Origin: Frigoribacterium endophyticum
GTDB taxonomy: Bacteria; Actinomycetota; Actinomycetes; Actinomycetales; Microbacteriaceae
DNA length: 64,000 nucleotides
Reading direction: 5' to 3'
NCBI RefSeq assembly: GCF_011759585.1
Contig: NZ_JAAOYV010000003.1
Coordinates: 96,083-160,082, forward strand
Shown: in pieces, positions 10,947 through 19,451 of the stretch
How the letters are laid out: each line of letters opens with the position of its first letter
How positions within the stretch are numbered: the first letter of the stretch is position 1
Program-made: the position numbers and the translations under genes
The notes under the pieces: generated by a model
Databases searched by the model: none
Seen by the model: only the letters and a program-made list of their open reading frames with translations
What the model was told of the DNA's origin: nothing

Positions 10947-12160
10947 GAGGGCACCACGACCTCGTCGCCCTCGGCGAGCCCCTCGCCCGAGACCTCGACG
11001 CGCCCCTGGGCGAAGGCGCCCACGGTCACGGCCACGCGATCGACCGAGCCGTCGGCCGACCGCACCTCGACGACGTAGCCGCCGTCGCCCGCCGCCAGCA
11101 GCGAGGTCACGGGCACCGAGAGGACGTCGACCCGCCGCTCGCCCTCGACCACGAGGTCGACCGAGCCGGCGGTCGCGGCCCCCTCGGGCAGCTCGGCGTC
11201 GAGCCCGACGACGACGGTCACGCGGTCGGCACCGGCGCCGGCGCCGGAGCCCGAGCCCGACCCGGAGCCGGCACCCGACCCGCCGGCCCCGGAGCCGCCG
11301 CCGGCCCCGCCGCCGGAGCCCGCGCCTCCCCCCGGCCCCTCCACCGAGCGCACGGTGCCGGGCACGCGCGCGCCGCCCGGCAGCCCCACCTCGACCGGTG
11401 CGCCGACGGCGAATCGGCCCTCGTCGACCGGCGAGACCTCGGCCGTGACGACGAGGGTCGTGGAGGTCCAGCTCCAGGCGACCTCGCCGGCCGGGTCGCC
11501 GACGCGGCCGACGACCTCGGCGACCCGGACGTCGCCCGGCACGAACGCGATGTCCGCCGGGCCGAGGGCGCCGGTGACCTCGCGGTCGCGGTCCTCCTGC
11601 CAGGCGCGGACGGCTCGGGCCGTGCGCCGCCCGAACACGTCGTCGTCGGCCACGTCGTAGCCGAGCGCGAGCAGGGCGTCGTTGAGCTGGGCGACGTCGG
11701 CGCCCTCCGTGCCCTGCTCGAGCGTGCGCCAGAGCGGCACGGTGCCGTGCATCGACTGCACGGGCGACTCGTCGACCGCCCAGAGCACGCCGTCGAGCCC
11801 GATCACCTCGCCGTAGGAGGGCAGCCGCGTGATCGTCCCCTCGCCCGGCGCCACGAGGGGTGTCGGCGAGCCGTGCCCCAGCGTGCCGGCGATCGTGCGG
11901 GAGTCCACGAGGTCGCCGCGCACGACGGGCGCGGTGGGCAGCCCGGCGGTCGGGGAGGCGCTGCTGCCCGCCGCGTCGTCGCCGGCTCCGTCGGCCGAGC
12001 CGGTGAGGCCGCACCCGCTGAGCAGGAGGGCCCCGGCGACCGCCCCGGCCACGAGGGCCGTCGCGGCGAGGGGAGGGCGTCGCGTGCCCGCGCCCGGGCC
12101 GCCGACCCGGCGTCGGCCGGCGCGCCCCGGGTGCCCTGCCCCGCGACTCCCCCCGGTCAT
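10943..12160 (-). CDS. HlyD-like adaptor with peptidoglycan-binding domain
   Basis: 405 residues from ATG at 12160 (ATGA overlap with the lipoprotein gene). An N-terminal helix runs into the lipobox LLSGC, so it may be lipid-anchored. Residues ~145-195 ([20 protein letters not shown] to [11 protein letters not shown]) form a PG_binding_1 domain. The remainder has the beta-barrel and lipoyl-like pattern of periplasmic adaptors ([39 protein letters not shown]). A Gly/Ser/Ala-rich low-complexity loop of about 35 residues, coded near 11230-11340, interrupts it. In Gram-positives such adaptors act with MacB-like exporters across the wall. The start could be later, since the first 30 residues are basic and Gly-rich. 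Confidence 0.9.
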   Translation of the reverse strand: MTGGSRGAGHPGRAGRRRVGGPGAGTRRPPLAATALVAGAVAGALLLSGCGLTGSADGAGDDAAGSSASPTAGLPTAPVVRGDLVDSRTIAGTLGHGSPTPLVAPGEGTITRLPSYGEVIGLDGVLWAVDESPVQSMHGTVPLWRTLEQGTEGADVAQLNDALLALGYDVADDDVFGRRTARAVRAWQEDRDREVTGALGPADIAFVPGDVRVAEVVGRVGDPAGEVAWSWTSTTLVVTAEVSPVDEGRFAVGAPVEVGLPGGARVPGTVRSVEGPGGGAGSGGGAGGGSGAGGSGAGSGSGSGSGAGAGADRVTVVVGLDAELPEGAATAGSVDLVVEGERRVDVLSVPVTSLLAAGDGGYVVEVRSADGSVDRVAVTVGAFAQGRVEVSGEGLAEGDEVVVPS

Positions 12161-12774
12161 CGGCCGGCCCCGGCGCTGTTGGGGCCGTGCTCCTCCGAGC
12201 AGGCGAGGAAGGCCTCGTCCTGGGCCCCGCGCGCCGAGGGGTCGGTGCTCATCGACGTGCCCGACGGGAAGACCCCGTCGACGGGGTCGGCGAAGTCGGT
12301 GAAGCCCTTCTCCCGCACGCAGCGGGCCACCTCGAGGTTGGCCTCCTGCAGCGCGGCGAGGTCGTCGGCCGAGGGGGCGGGCTGGCCGCCCTGGTCGGCC
12401 GGCAGCTCGGCGCGGCAGTCGGTGAAGGCGGTCACGTACGCGTCGATGTCGACCCCCGCCGGCGGGGCGATCACCATGCCGCGGCTGAGGTCGGGGTCGT
12501 CGACGTCGAAGCCCGCGTCGCGGAGGCACGACCCGAGCTGAGCGCTGGCGCTGCTCGTGCTGCCCTGCGCTCCGGACGAGGCGCCGGCCGTCGGGTCGTC
12601 GGCCGCCGTGCTGCACGCCGCGAGCACGGGAGCGACCAGCAGCAGGGCCGCTCCGAGGAGGGCCGCCGAGGAGGCGCGGCGTCGGCGGCCGCTCCGGTCG
12701 CGCCGGCTCGTCGGGGTCGCCGTCGACCGGCGGTCGGCCGTCGTCGTGGTCGAGGTGGTGGGGGAGGTGGTCAT
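12157..12774 (-). CDS. Small lipoprotein heading the ABC export operon
   Basis: 205 residues from ATG at 12774 with AGAGGA upstream. A long Ser/Thr/Arg-rich N-region precedes a hydrophobic stretch ending in the lipobox VLAAC (about residue 55). The mature protein has two similar halves, each with a Cys pair region ([16 protein letters not shown] and [18 protein letters not shown]), a pattern common in actinobacterial lipoproteins encoded beside such exporters. Family function is not established. As first gene of the operon it may be a substrate-binding or signalling component; this is inference. A divergent two-component system lies 180 bp away. Confidence 0.82.
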   Translation of the reverse strand: MTTSPTTSTTTTADRRSTATPTSRRDRSGRRRRASSAALLGAALLLVAPVLAACSTAADDPTAGASSGAQGSTSSASAQLGSCLRDAGFDVDDPDLSRGMVIAPPAGVDIDAYVTAFTDCRAELPADQGGQPAPSADDLAALQEANLEVARCVREKGFTDFADPVDGVFPSGTSMSTDPSARGAQDEAFLACSEEHGPNSAGAGR

Positions 12775-12879
12775 GGCGAGGTCCTCTCGTCGGGGGTGAA
12801 CGAACGGTGACCACTCCACCTGCCGGGCCGTCTCCGGAGCGTGCCGTCCGGAGTTACGTCCGCGAAACACCACTATGTG

Positions 12880-12898
12880 TAGGATGCATGTGACATGT
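12880..12898. promoter_or_regulatory. Divergent promoter region with box D
   Basis: ATGTGACATGT at 12888-12898 is a perfect copy of the box, and CATGTGACATG is an 11-bp odd palindrome. It lies just after a plus-strand -10-like TAGGAT (12880-12885), so it would cover the transcription start of the response-regulator operon. The divergent lipoprotein/ABC operon starts at 12774 and could share the site. Confidence 0.55.
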
Positions 12899-12956
12899 CG
12901 TCATGATCTGCCCGACCCGCGGGGAGGGCGGCTCGACCGAGAGAGAGGGCGATGCC

Positions 12957-13610
12957 GTGCGCGTGCTGGTCGTCGACGACGAGGTGGCCCTGGCCGACCT
13001 CGTGGCTGCGGGCCTCGCCCGCCAGATGATGGCGGTCGACGTGGCCTACCGGGGCGACGACGCCGACGAGCTGCTCGCCGTCAACGACTACGACGTCGTC
13101 GTGCTCGACCGCGACCTGCCCGGCATGCACGGCGACGCCGTCGCGCGGGGCGTCGCCGAGCGCGGCAGCCCCACGCGCATCCTCATGCTCACCGCCTCCG
13201 GCGGCCTCGACGACCGCGTGCGCGGGCTCGAGCTCGGCGCCGACGACTACCTCGCGAAGCCCTTCGAGTACCCCGAGCTCGTCGCCCGGGTCCGCGCGCT
13301 CGGCCGCCGATCCGCCCCGGCTGCGCCGCCCGTGCTCCGGTCGGGCGACATCGTGCTCGACACGTCGCGGCACCACGCCACCCGGGGCGGCCTCGACCTC
13401 GGCCTCTCGACGAAGGAGCTCATGGTGCTCGAGGTGCTGCTCCGCGCCGACGGCCGCGTCGTCAGCGCAGAAGAGCTGCTCGAGAAGGCGTGGGACGCCC
13501 ACGTCGACCCCTTCACCAACGCCGTCCGCGTCACGATGAGCAAGCTGCGGAAGAAGCTCGGCGACCCCGACCCCGTCCGCACGCTGCCCGGCCGGGGCTA
13601 CGTCCTGTGA
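12957..13610 (+). CDS. OmpR-family response regulator
   Basis: 217 residues from GTG at 12957, chosen because VRVLVVDDE is the canonical receiver start and GAGAGAGGG lies 6-8 bases upstream; ATG at 12903 would add 18 residues without similarity. The receiver domain has the acidic pair (VVDDEV), phospho-acceptor Asp51 in VVVLDRDLPG, and the switch Thr and Lys (MLTASG, YLAKPF). The C-terminal winged helix (STKELMVLEVLLRADGRVV to RVTMSKLRKKLG and RTLPGRGYVL) is of OmpR/PhoB type. It is cotranscribed with the kinase (4-bp overlap) and divergent from the ABC exporter, its likely target. Confidence 0.95.
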   Translation: MRVLVVDDEVALADLVAAGLARQMMAVDVAYRGDDADELLAVNDYDVVVLDRDLPGMHGDAVARGVAERGSPTRILMLTASGGLDDRVRGLELGADDYLAKPFEYPELVARVRALGRRSAPAAPPVLRSGDIVLDTSRHHATRGGLDLGLSTKELMVLEVLLRADGRVVSAEELLEKAWDAHVDPFTNAVRVTMSKLRKKLGDPDPVRTLPGRGYVL

Positions 13611-14854
13611 CGGGCCGGTCAGGAGTCGCGGGTCGGCTCGCCGCCCTCGCTCCCCGTCACTGGGGCATCGGCCTGCGCACCGCCGTCACGTTCGGCGTGG
13701 TGTCGGCGCTGCTCGCCGCCCTCGTCGTGGTGCTGGTGTCGGCGACGACCACGGCCGGCATCACGGTCGGCCTGACGGCGGTCGCGGAGTCGTTCGGGCC
13801 GCCGGCCACGCCGCTCGCCCTCGGCGACGCGGCCTGCGACGAAGGACGCTGCGCGGCGACGCAGCTCGTCCAGGGCGCCGATGGGCGACCGGTCGCGGCG
13901 ACGATCCGTGACGTCGTCGTCACCCAGCAGTGGCCGGCCGCCGCCCTCGGCGTCGCGCTCGCCGCCGTGGTGGCCGGGGTCGTCGGCTGGTTCGTCAGCC
14001 GCCGCCTGCTCCGGCCGCTCGACGCGGTCGTCGAGACGACCCGGCGCATCACGGCGAGCACGCTCCACGAGCGGGTGGCGCTCGCCGGCCCGCGCGACGA
14101 GGTCGCCCGGGTCGCCGACACCATCGACGGCCTGCTCGACCGCCTCGAGGCGTCGTTCGAGGCCCAGCGGCGCTTCGTCGCCGACGCCTCGCACGAGCTG
14201 CGCACGCCCCTCGCCGTGCAGCGGGCCGCGATCCAGATCGGCCTCGACGACCCGACGCCCGCCGAGCTCGAGCGGACGAAGCGGCAGCTGCTCGACGCGA
14301 ACCGCCGCAGCGAGGCGCTGCTCGAGAGCCTGCTCGCGCTCGCGACGGCCGATCGCGGGCTCGCCGACGCCGGGCGCGAGGTCGCGGTGGGCGACGTGGT
14401 CGACGAGGTGGTGACCGGCCTGCTCGACCGGGCCCGCGCCTCCTCGGTGGAGGTGATCGTGGCCCGCGGCACGTTCGGACGGGTGCGGGGCGACGAGGTG
14501 CTCGTCGGGCAGCTCGTGCGCAACCTGGTCACGAACGCGGTCGAGTACAACGAGCCCGGCGGCTGGGTGCGCGTGCACGGCGGGCCGGGGGCCGTGCTCG
14601 TCGTCGAGAACACGGGGCCGGTGGTGGGCGAGGCGGAGGCGGCGACGCTCACGCGCGCCTTCGTGCGCGGTGCGGGGCCGGCCCGGGTCGGCGGCCGGGT
14701 CGGCGGCGGCGGCCAGGGCGCAGGCGCGGGCGCGGGCGACGAGCGGCACAGCGGCCTCGGGCTCGCGATCGTGGCGTCGGTCGCGGCGGCGCACGGCTGG
14801 ACGCTGGCCGTCGAGCCCCGGGCCGAGGGCGGCCTGCGGGTCACGGTGGGCTGA
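13607..14854 (+). CDS. Sensor histidine kinase, two-pass membrane type
   Basis: 415 residues from GTG at 13607 (GTGA overlap with the regulator). Two helices (about residues 26-48 and 110-130) enclose a ~60-residue extracytoplasmic sensor segment with two cysteines (C77, C82). A HAMP domain follows, then the H-box DASHELRTPLA with phospho-acceptor His196, N-box NLVTNAVEYNEPGG and a G2 box GLGLAIV. The region between N- and G2-boxes has a Gly-rich insertion (about residues 360-380). The arrangement kinase-regulator next to a MacB-like exporter is typical of systems that sense envelope stress or antimicrobial peptides. The ligand is unknown. Confidence 0.94.
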   Translation: MTGRSGVAGRLAALAPRHWGIGLRTAVTFGVVSALLAALVVVLVSATTTAGITVGLTAVAESFGPPATPLALGDAACDEGRCAATQLVQGADGRPVAATIRDVVVTQQWPAAALGVALAAVVAGVVGWFVSRRLLRPLDAVVETTRRITASTLHERVALAGPRDEVARVADTIDGLLDRLEASFEAQRRFVADASHELRTPLAVQRAAIQIGLDDPTPAELERTKRQLLDANRRSEALLESLLALATADRGLADAGREVAVGDVVDEVVTGLLDRARASSVEVIVARGTFGRVRGDEVLVGQLVRNLVTNAVEYNEPGGWVRVHGGPGAVLVVENTGPVVGEAEAATLTRAFVRGAGPARVGGRVGGGGQGAGAGAGDERHSGLGLAIVASVAAAHGWTLAVEPRAEGGLRVTVG

Positions 14855-14874
14855 CCCCGCCGACGGCCCCGAGT

Positions 14875-14921
14875 GGTCACGACCTGCTGCTCCCGCCGCG
14901 ACGGGGGAGCAGATCATGACC
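14875..14921. terminator. Imperfect inverted repeat, likely bidirectional terminator
   Basis: GGTCACGACCTGCTGCTCCC and GGGGGAGCAGATCATGACC pair imperfectly around a short GC loop. They sit in the 93-bp gap between the converging kinase and nitroreductase genes. No U-tract is present, as is usual in GC-rich actinobacteria. Confidence 0.5.
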
Positions 14922-14947
14922 GCTCGATGGCGACCTCGACCGGGCGG

Positions 14948-15550
14948 CTAGCTGCGGGCGATGACCAGCTCGCTGAGCGGCAGGCGCGTGCGGGGCGCGG
15001 TCTCGCGCTCGGCGAGGGCCTCGGCCAGCTTGTCGGCCGTGTCGACGACGCCGACGGCGGTGATGGTCATCGGCTTGAGGTTCTCGGCCAGGTCGAACGC
15101 GGCGACGATCTGTTCCCACTCGACGCCGGCCATCTGGTGGGTGTGCAGGCCCTCGGCCTGCGCCTGCACGACGAGGTGCGCGACGGCCGCGCCCAGGTCG
15201 TACTCGGCGTACGAGCGCAGGTCGCCCTCGACGGTGGACGTCTCGGCGATGCCGACGATCAGGGCCGACGCGTTGACGGCCCAGGCGGCGTTGAAGCCGA
15301 CGAGCGCGTGCACGATCGTGTCGAAGTGGTGGCTGCCGCGGCGGGCGACGATGAAGCGGCGGGGCTGGAAGTTGTTCGCCGACGGCGACCAGCGGGCGGC
15401 CTCGAGCAGGGCGTCGAGCTGCGCGTCGGTGACGGTCGCCTCGGGGTCGAACGAGCGGGGGCTCCAGCGCGCGTCGAGCTCGGCGACGATCGGCACGCTC
15501 GTGTCGGCGGAGCGGGTGGTGGTGGGCAGGGCGGACTCGGTGATCGACAT
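14948..15550 (-). CDS. Nitroreductase-family flavoprotein
   Basis: 200 residues from ATG at 15550; a longer frame to 15652 exists but the extra residues lack similarity. FMN-dependent NAD(P)H oxidoreductase family. The typical N-terminal pattern is present: RWSPRSFDPEATVTDAQLDALLEAARWSPSANN in two parts, with RWSPRSF and ARWSPSANNFQPRRF as the FMN-binding segments, and later DLGAAVAHLVVQAQAEGL. The physiological substrate cannot be read from the sequence. It converges on the histidine kinase gene and lies 109 bp downstream of the threonine aldolase gene. Confidence 0.85.
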   Translation of the reverse strand: MSITESALPTTTRSADTSVPIVAELDARWSPRSFDPEATVTDAQLDALLEAARWSPSANNFQPRRFIVARRGSHHFDTIVHALVGFNAAWAVNASALIVGIAETSTVEGDLRSYAEYDLGAAVAHLVVQAQAEGLHTHQMAGVEWEQIVAAFDLAENLKPMTITAVGVVDTADKLAEALAERETAPRTRLPLSELVIARS

Positions 15551-15659
15551 GGCGCCGGCTTTCTCGGAGGGGCTGAGGGGAGGAGGCGCGTCGTCGGGCC
15601 CCGCGCCCCACAACGTCGTGCGCCGCCCCAGTATTTCGTGCCGAGCGTGCACCGGCTCG

Positions 15660-16706
15660 CTAGGCCGTCAGGCGCCGGGCGTCGGCGAGGAACGCCTCGA
15701 CGTGCTCCTCGGTCGTGTCGAACGAGCACATCAGCCGCACCTCGCCCGTCGTGCGGTCCCAGTCGTAGAAGTGGTGCGCCTCGCGCAGCGGCTCGACGAC
15801 GGCCGCCGGCAGGACGGCGAAGACGGCGTTGGCGTCGACGCTCTGCGTCACGGTGACGCCCGGCACGTCGGCGAGGCCGGCCGCGAGCTGCGCTGCGCGC
15901 GCGTTGGCCCCGCTCGCCGACCGCAGCCAGAGGTCGTCCTCGAACATCGCGAGGAACTGCGCCGAGACGAAGCGCATCTTCGACAGCAGCTGCGCGTCCG
16001 TCTTGCGCAGGTAGGCCAGGCCGACCCGCGACTCCTCGGCGAAGGTGACGATCGACTCGCCCAGCACGAGGCCGTTCTTCGTGCCGCCGAGCGAGACGGA
16101 GTCGACGCCGACGTCACGGGTGACCGCCCGCAACGGCACGCCGAGCGAGGCGGCGGCGTTCGCGAGGCGCGCCCCGTCGAGGTGCACGCGCATGCCGAGG
16201 GAGTGCGCGTGGTCGGTGAGGGCCCGGAGCTCGTCAGGCGTGTAGACGGTGCCGAGCTCGGTGCTCTGCGTGATCGTGACGGCCAGGGGCTGCGAGCGCT
16301 GCTGGTCGCCCCAGCCGTGGGCCTGCCGGTCGACGAGCTCGGGCGTGAGCTTGCCGTCGGGCGTCGGCACGGTCAGCAGCTTGAGGCCGCCCAGGCGCTC
16401 GGGCGCGCCGCCCTCGTCGGTGTACACGTGCGCGGAGGCGGCGCAGACGACGGCGCCCCAGCGCGGCACGAGCGCCTGCAGCGCCGCGACGTTCGCCCCG
16501 GTGCCCGTGAGCACGGGGTCGATGGTCGCGCCCTCGCCGAACTGCTCGACGACGACCTCGCCGAGCCGGCGCGTGTACGGGTCGGCCCCGTACGAGCCGA
16601 CGTGCCCGCCCGCGGCGTCGACGATCGCCTGCAGCACCTCGGGGTGCGCGCCGGCGTAGTTGTCGGAGGCGAACGTGTGGGCTGCGGGGTCGTGGAGTCG
16701 CGTCAC
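15660..16706 (-). CDS. ltaE: Low-specificity L-threonine aldolase
   Basis: 348 residues from GTG at 16706 (AGGATGG upstream). PLP enzyme of fold type I that cleaves L-threonine and L-allo-threonine to glycine and acetaldehyde. Diagnostic features are FASDNYAGAHPEVLQAI, the VHLDGARLANAAASLGV segment with the PLP-ring Asp, and SLGGTKNG with the Schiff-base Lys210. The length matches the family. A general beta-eliminating lyase annotation is possible but less specific. Confidence 0.9.
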   Translation of the reverse strand: MTRLHDPAAHTFASDNYAGAHPEVLQAIVDAAGGHVGSYGADPYTRRLGEVVVEQFGEGATIDPVLTGTGANVAALQALVPRWGAVVCAASAHVYTDEGGAPERLGGLKLLTVPTPDGKLTPELVDRQAHGWGDQQRSQPLAVTITQSTELGTVYTPDELRALTDHAHSLGMRVHLDGARLANAAASLGVPLRAVTRDVGVDSVSLGGTKNGLVLGESIVTFAEESRVGLAYLRKTDAQLLSKMRFVSAQFLAMFEDDLWLRSASGANARAAQLAAGLADVPGVTVTQSVDANAVFAVLPAAVVEPLREAHHFYDWDRTTGEVRLMCSFDTTEEHVEAFLADARRLTA

Positions 16707-16740
16707 CCGTCCATCCTGCCGCCTCGCGGGAGGCGCGGTG

Positions 16741-17862
16741 TCAGAGCACGGGCGCCGTGCCGGTCAGCAGGCGGTCGCCGAGCTCCTGCACGGGGCGGGC
16801 CGTGTCGCCCCCGCCGGCCAGCACGGCCAGCTGCTCGGCGCTCATCGTGACGGGTGAGCTGAGCACCGCCCAGCTCACGCCCTCCGTGCACGGCGGCGTC
16901 GTGAGGCTGCCGTCGTAGCGCACGTGGTCGAGCGTGCCGGGCAGCAGGGTCGCCAGGTCGACGCGGGGGGCGTCGAGGTCGTCCGTGCGGAGGTCGTCGT
17001 CCCGATCGTCGTCGAGGTCGTCGCCGGGGCGGGGCGCGCCGCCGCGGGGGTCGATGCGGGCCCCGGTCTCCGTGGTCGCCGAGGCGCGCGAGGCGAGGTC
17101 GTCGGAGGGTCCGGCCGCCCGTGGCCGCGGCGCCTCGGCGACCACCGCCGCGACGACCGGCTCCCAGGCGGGGGAGTGGTCGCCGACCTGCACGAGCAGC
17201 CCGACCACGGCGAGCGACCCGTCGGCCGCCCGGTGCACGAAGTGGACCTCGCCGGACGCCGGGCGGCCGTCGACGACGTGCTCCGACGGCGCGTGTGCGT
17301 GGAGCTGCACGAGCTCGTGGGCCCGGCCGTCGAGGGTCGCCGTGGCGACCCCCTCCGTCTCGAGGTGCGCCCCGTGGCCGTCGTCGTCGACGTCGAGCTC
17401 GACCGGGCCCCAGGCGAGCGAGAAGGAGGGGGCGGCCGCGTCGGTCGCCGGGCCCGCCCCCGGCACGGCCCCGGCGAGGTCGACCGGCGACTGGCGCAGG
17501 CCGGTCGAGCAGGTGCTCCAGGCGCTCGACAGCGAGCCCCACCGGTCGGGCCCGGTCTCGCCGCCGTAGCTCCAGGTCGCGCTCGCGGGCGGCACGCGCA
17601 CGGGGTCGAACGGGGCCTCGGCCCCGCCGCCGGGCAGCGAACAGCCCGCCAGGGCCGCGACCGCCAGCCCGGCGCCCACGGCCAGGGGCAGCCGGCGTCG
17701 TCGTCGGCCGCCGGCTCGACGGTCGACCGTCGACCGGTCGTCGTTCCGGCCGCGCGCGGAGCGGGAGGCGGAGGGGGAGGAACGGGAGGTCGAGGAGGCG
17801 CGGGGCACGTCGGATCCGATCGTCGAGCAGGTGCGGCGCACCTTGTGGAATCGGAATATCAT
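16741..17862 (-). CDS. Alpha-carbonic anhydrase lipoprotein
   Basis: 373 residues from ATG at 17862. Reversible CO2 hydration at the cell surface. The lipobox LAGC ends the signal region around residue 74, after a long basic N-terminus, so an internal start is possible. The alpha-CA signature is clear: SPVDL, the zinc ligands in LHAHAPSEH, EVHFVHR with the third His, and SLTTPPCTEGVSW. A strongly acidic Asp-rich insertion of about 50 residues (coded near 16970-17110, DDLDDDRDDD) separates the core from the C-terminal part and is not usual for the family. No good ribosome site precedes 17862. Confidence 0.88.
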   Translation of the reverse strand: MIFRFHKVRRTCSTIGSDVPRASSTSRSSPSASRSARGRNDDRSTVDRRAGGRRRRRLPLAVGAGLAVAALAGCSLPGGGAEAPFDPVRVPPASATWSYGGETGPDRWGSLSSAWSTCSTGLRQSPVDLAGAVPGAGPATDAAAPSFSLAWGPVELDVDDDGHGAHLETEGVATATLDGRAHELVQLHAHAPSEHVVDGRPASGEVHFVHRAADGSLAVVGLLVQVGDHSPAWEPVVAAVVAEAPRPRAAGPSDDLASRASATTETGARIDPRGGAPRPGDDLDDDRDDDLRTDDLDAPRVDLATLLPGTLDHVRYDGSLTTPPCTEGVSWAVLSSPVTMSAEQLAVLAGGGDTARPVQELGDRLLTGTAPVL

Positions 17863-18002
17863 ACGTAGAGTCAGTGATGAAGAAGTTCACAGGCCCGGCC
17901 GAGAGGTCGACACGGCCCGTCCCCGCCGGCACCCGCTCCGCGCCGGTCCCCCTGACCCGCATCCGCCCCACCAGCGGCCGCCCTCCCGAGAGGTCCCTCA
18001 CC

Positions 18003-18461
18003 ATGTACTTCGCCCACGCGCCCAAGCTCGTCCTCACCGGCTCCTCCGACCTGCTCCGCCCCCTGGGCGACCGGGCCGCCGTGCTCGGAGCCGAGGTCGT
18101 CGTCGTCGACGCCGACCCCGGCCTCCCCGTGGGCGACGTCGACGGGTTCGACGTCGCCGTCGTGGGCGTCGGCGGCGTGGCCGAGGCCGCCCGCGACCTC
18201 GGGCGTGCGACCGAGGTGCTCGCGCCCGGCCTGCGGCGCGGCGCCCTGCTGATCGTCAGCTCCCCGGCCGGCCTCCGCTCGCTCGAGAGCGAGGGCCGGG
18301 CCTTCGCGGCCTCCCTCGCCGAGCGGTCCGGCCTCGACCTCGGCGACGAGTTCTCCGTCGTCGCGAAGGAGGGCGACGCGATCACGTGGCACACGGGCGA
18401 GGAGGGCGCCGAGGTCGCCCGGTACCTCGTGTCGCGCATCGCGGCCGTCCCGACGGTCTGA
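18003..18461 (+). CDS. Hypothetical protein with Rossmann-like N-terminus
   Basis: 152 residues from ATG at 18003, preceded by GAGAGG nine bases upstream. Another in-frame ATG at 17878 would add 42 residues of low-complexity sequence, so the shorter form is preferred. LVLTGSSDLLRPLGDRAAVLGAEVVVVDAD and VAVVGVGGVAEAARDL suggest alternating beta strands and helices, but no nucleotide-binding motif is complete. No family is recognised. Codon usage matches the neighbours and supports a real gene. Confidence 0.65.
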   Translation: MYFAHAPKLVLTGSSDLLRPLGDRAAVLGAEVVVVDADPGLPVGDVDGFDVAVVGVGGVAEAARDLGRATEVLAPGLRRGALLIVSSPAGLRSLESEGRAFAASLAERSGLDLGDEFSVVAKEGDAITWHTGEEGAEVARYLVSRIAAVPTV

Positions 18462-18530
18462 GCCCCTCGGGCTGAGCCCCGCGGGCGCCGGTCGGCGTCG
18501 CAGGGCTGCCGCCTGCGCGAGGATGGACGC

Positions 18531-19451
18531 ATGGGCGGAGTGCTGATCGGGTTCGCGATCATCGGCGCGGTCATCGCGACCGGTTGGGTGGTCGGGCGCA
18601 TCGACCTGCTCGGCCCCTCCGGCCACCAGGTGCTCTCGCGCCTCGTCTTCTTCGTGCTGACGCCCTGCCTGCTCTTCTCGACCATCTCGCAGGCCGACGT
18701 CCACGTCCTCTTCTCGCGCCTCCTCGTGGTGTCGGCCAGCGCCTCCCTGCTGGCGGCCGTGATCTCGGTGCTCGTCCTTCGCCTCGTGCTGCACCGCTCG
18801 GCGGCGGAGACGACCATCGGCACGATGGGCGGGGCCTACGTCAACGCCAACAACATCGGCCTGCCGGTCGCCACCTACGTGCTGGGCAGCGCGACCTTCG
18901 TGGCCCCCGTGCTGCTGTACCAGCTGCTCGTGATCACGCCGGTCGTCCTCGCGGTCATGGACACCGTCACGAACCGGGGCAGCAGCCTCGGCCGGGCGAT
19001 CGTGCGGCCCCTCACCAACCCGCTCCTGATCGGCTCCGCCCTCGGCGTGCTGGTGGCCGTCACGGGCCTCGAGATCCCGGCGCCGGTGCTCGAGCCGTTC
19101 CTGCTCGTCGGCGGGGCGGCGGTGCCCGTGGTGCTGCTCTCGTTCGGGATGTCGCTCTCGGGCACGCGCCCGCTGCAGGCTCGCGAGGGGCGGCCCGACG
19201 TCGTGCTCGCCACGGTGCTCAAGCTCGGGGTGATGCCGGTCGCCGCCTGGCTGCTCGGCGACTTCGTGTTCGACCTGAGCCGCGACGAGCTCTTCGTGGC
19301 CGTGGTGCTCGCCGGCCTGCCGAGCGCGCGGAACGTGTTCACGTACGCCCAGCGCTACCAGACCGGCGTGGTCGTGGCCCGCGACACGGTGCTCGTGACG
19401 ACGGTGCTGTCGGTGCCCGTCCTCGTGCTCGTCGCGGGGCTGCTGGCCTAG
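18531..19451 (+). CDS. AEC-family (auxin efflux carrier-like) transporter
   Basis: 306 residues, about ten predicted helices. AEC-family features are the N-terminal helix pattern (GVLIGFAIIGAVIATGWVVG), LVFFVLTPCLLFSTIS, the GGAYVNANNIGLPVATYVLG segment with the conserved Asn-rich crossover, and VLAGLPSARNVFTYAQRY near the C-terminus. Related bacterial carriers move malate or malonate, but the substrate here cannot be inferred. Its stop codon interleaves with that of the converging flippase gene at CTAG (19448-19451). Confidence 0.88.
   Translation: MGGVLIGFAIIGAVIATGWVVGRIDLLGPSGHQVLSRLVFFVLTPCLLFSTISQADVHVLFSRLLVVSASASLLAAVISVLVLRLVLHRSAAETTIGTMGGAYVNANNIGLPVATYVLGSATFVAPVLLYQLLVITPVVLAVMDTVTNRGSSLGRAIVRPLTNPLLIGSALGVLVAVTGLEIPAPVLEPFLLVGGAAVPVVLLSFGMSLSGTRPLQAREGRPDVVLATVLKLGVMPVAAWLLGDFVFDLSRDELFVAVVLAGLPSARNVFTYAQRYQTGVVVARDTVLVTTVLSVPVLVLVAGLLA

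Noticed and set aside
12873..13502. Minus-strand open frame of 209 residues over the response regulator
   Set aside because: Composition is that of an antisense frame, and the plus-strand response regulator with all its motifs occupies the same DNA.
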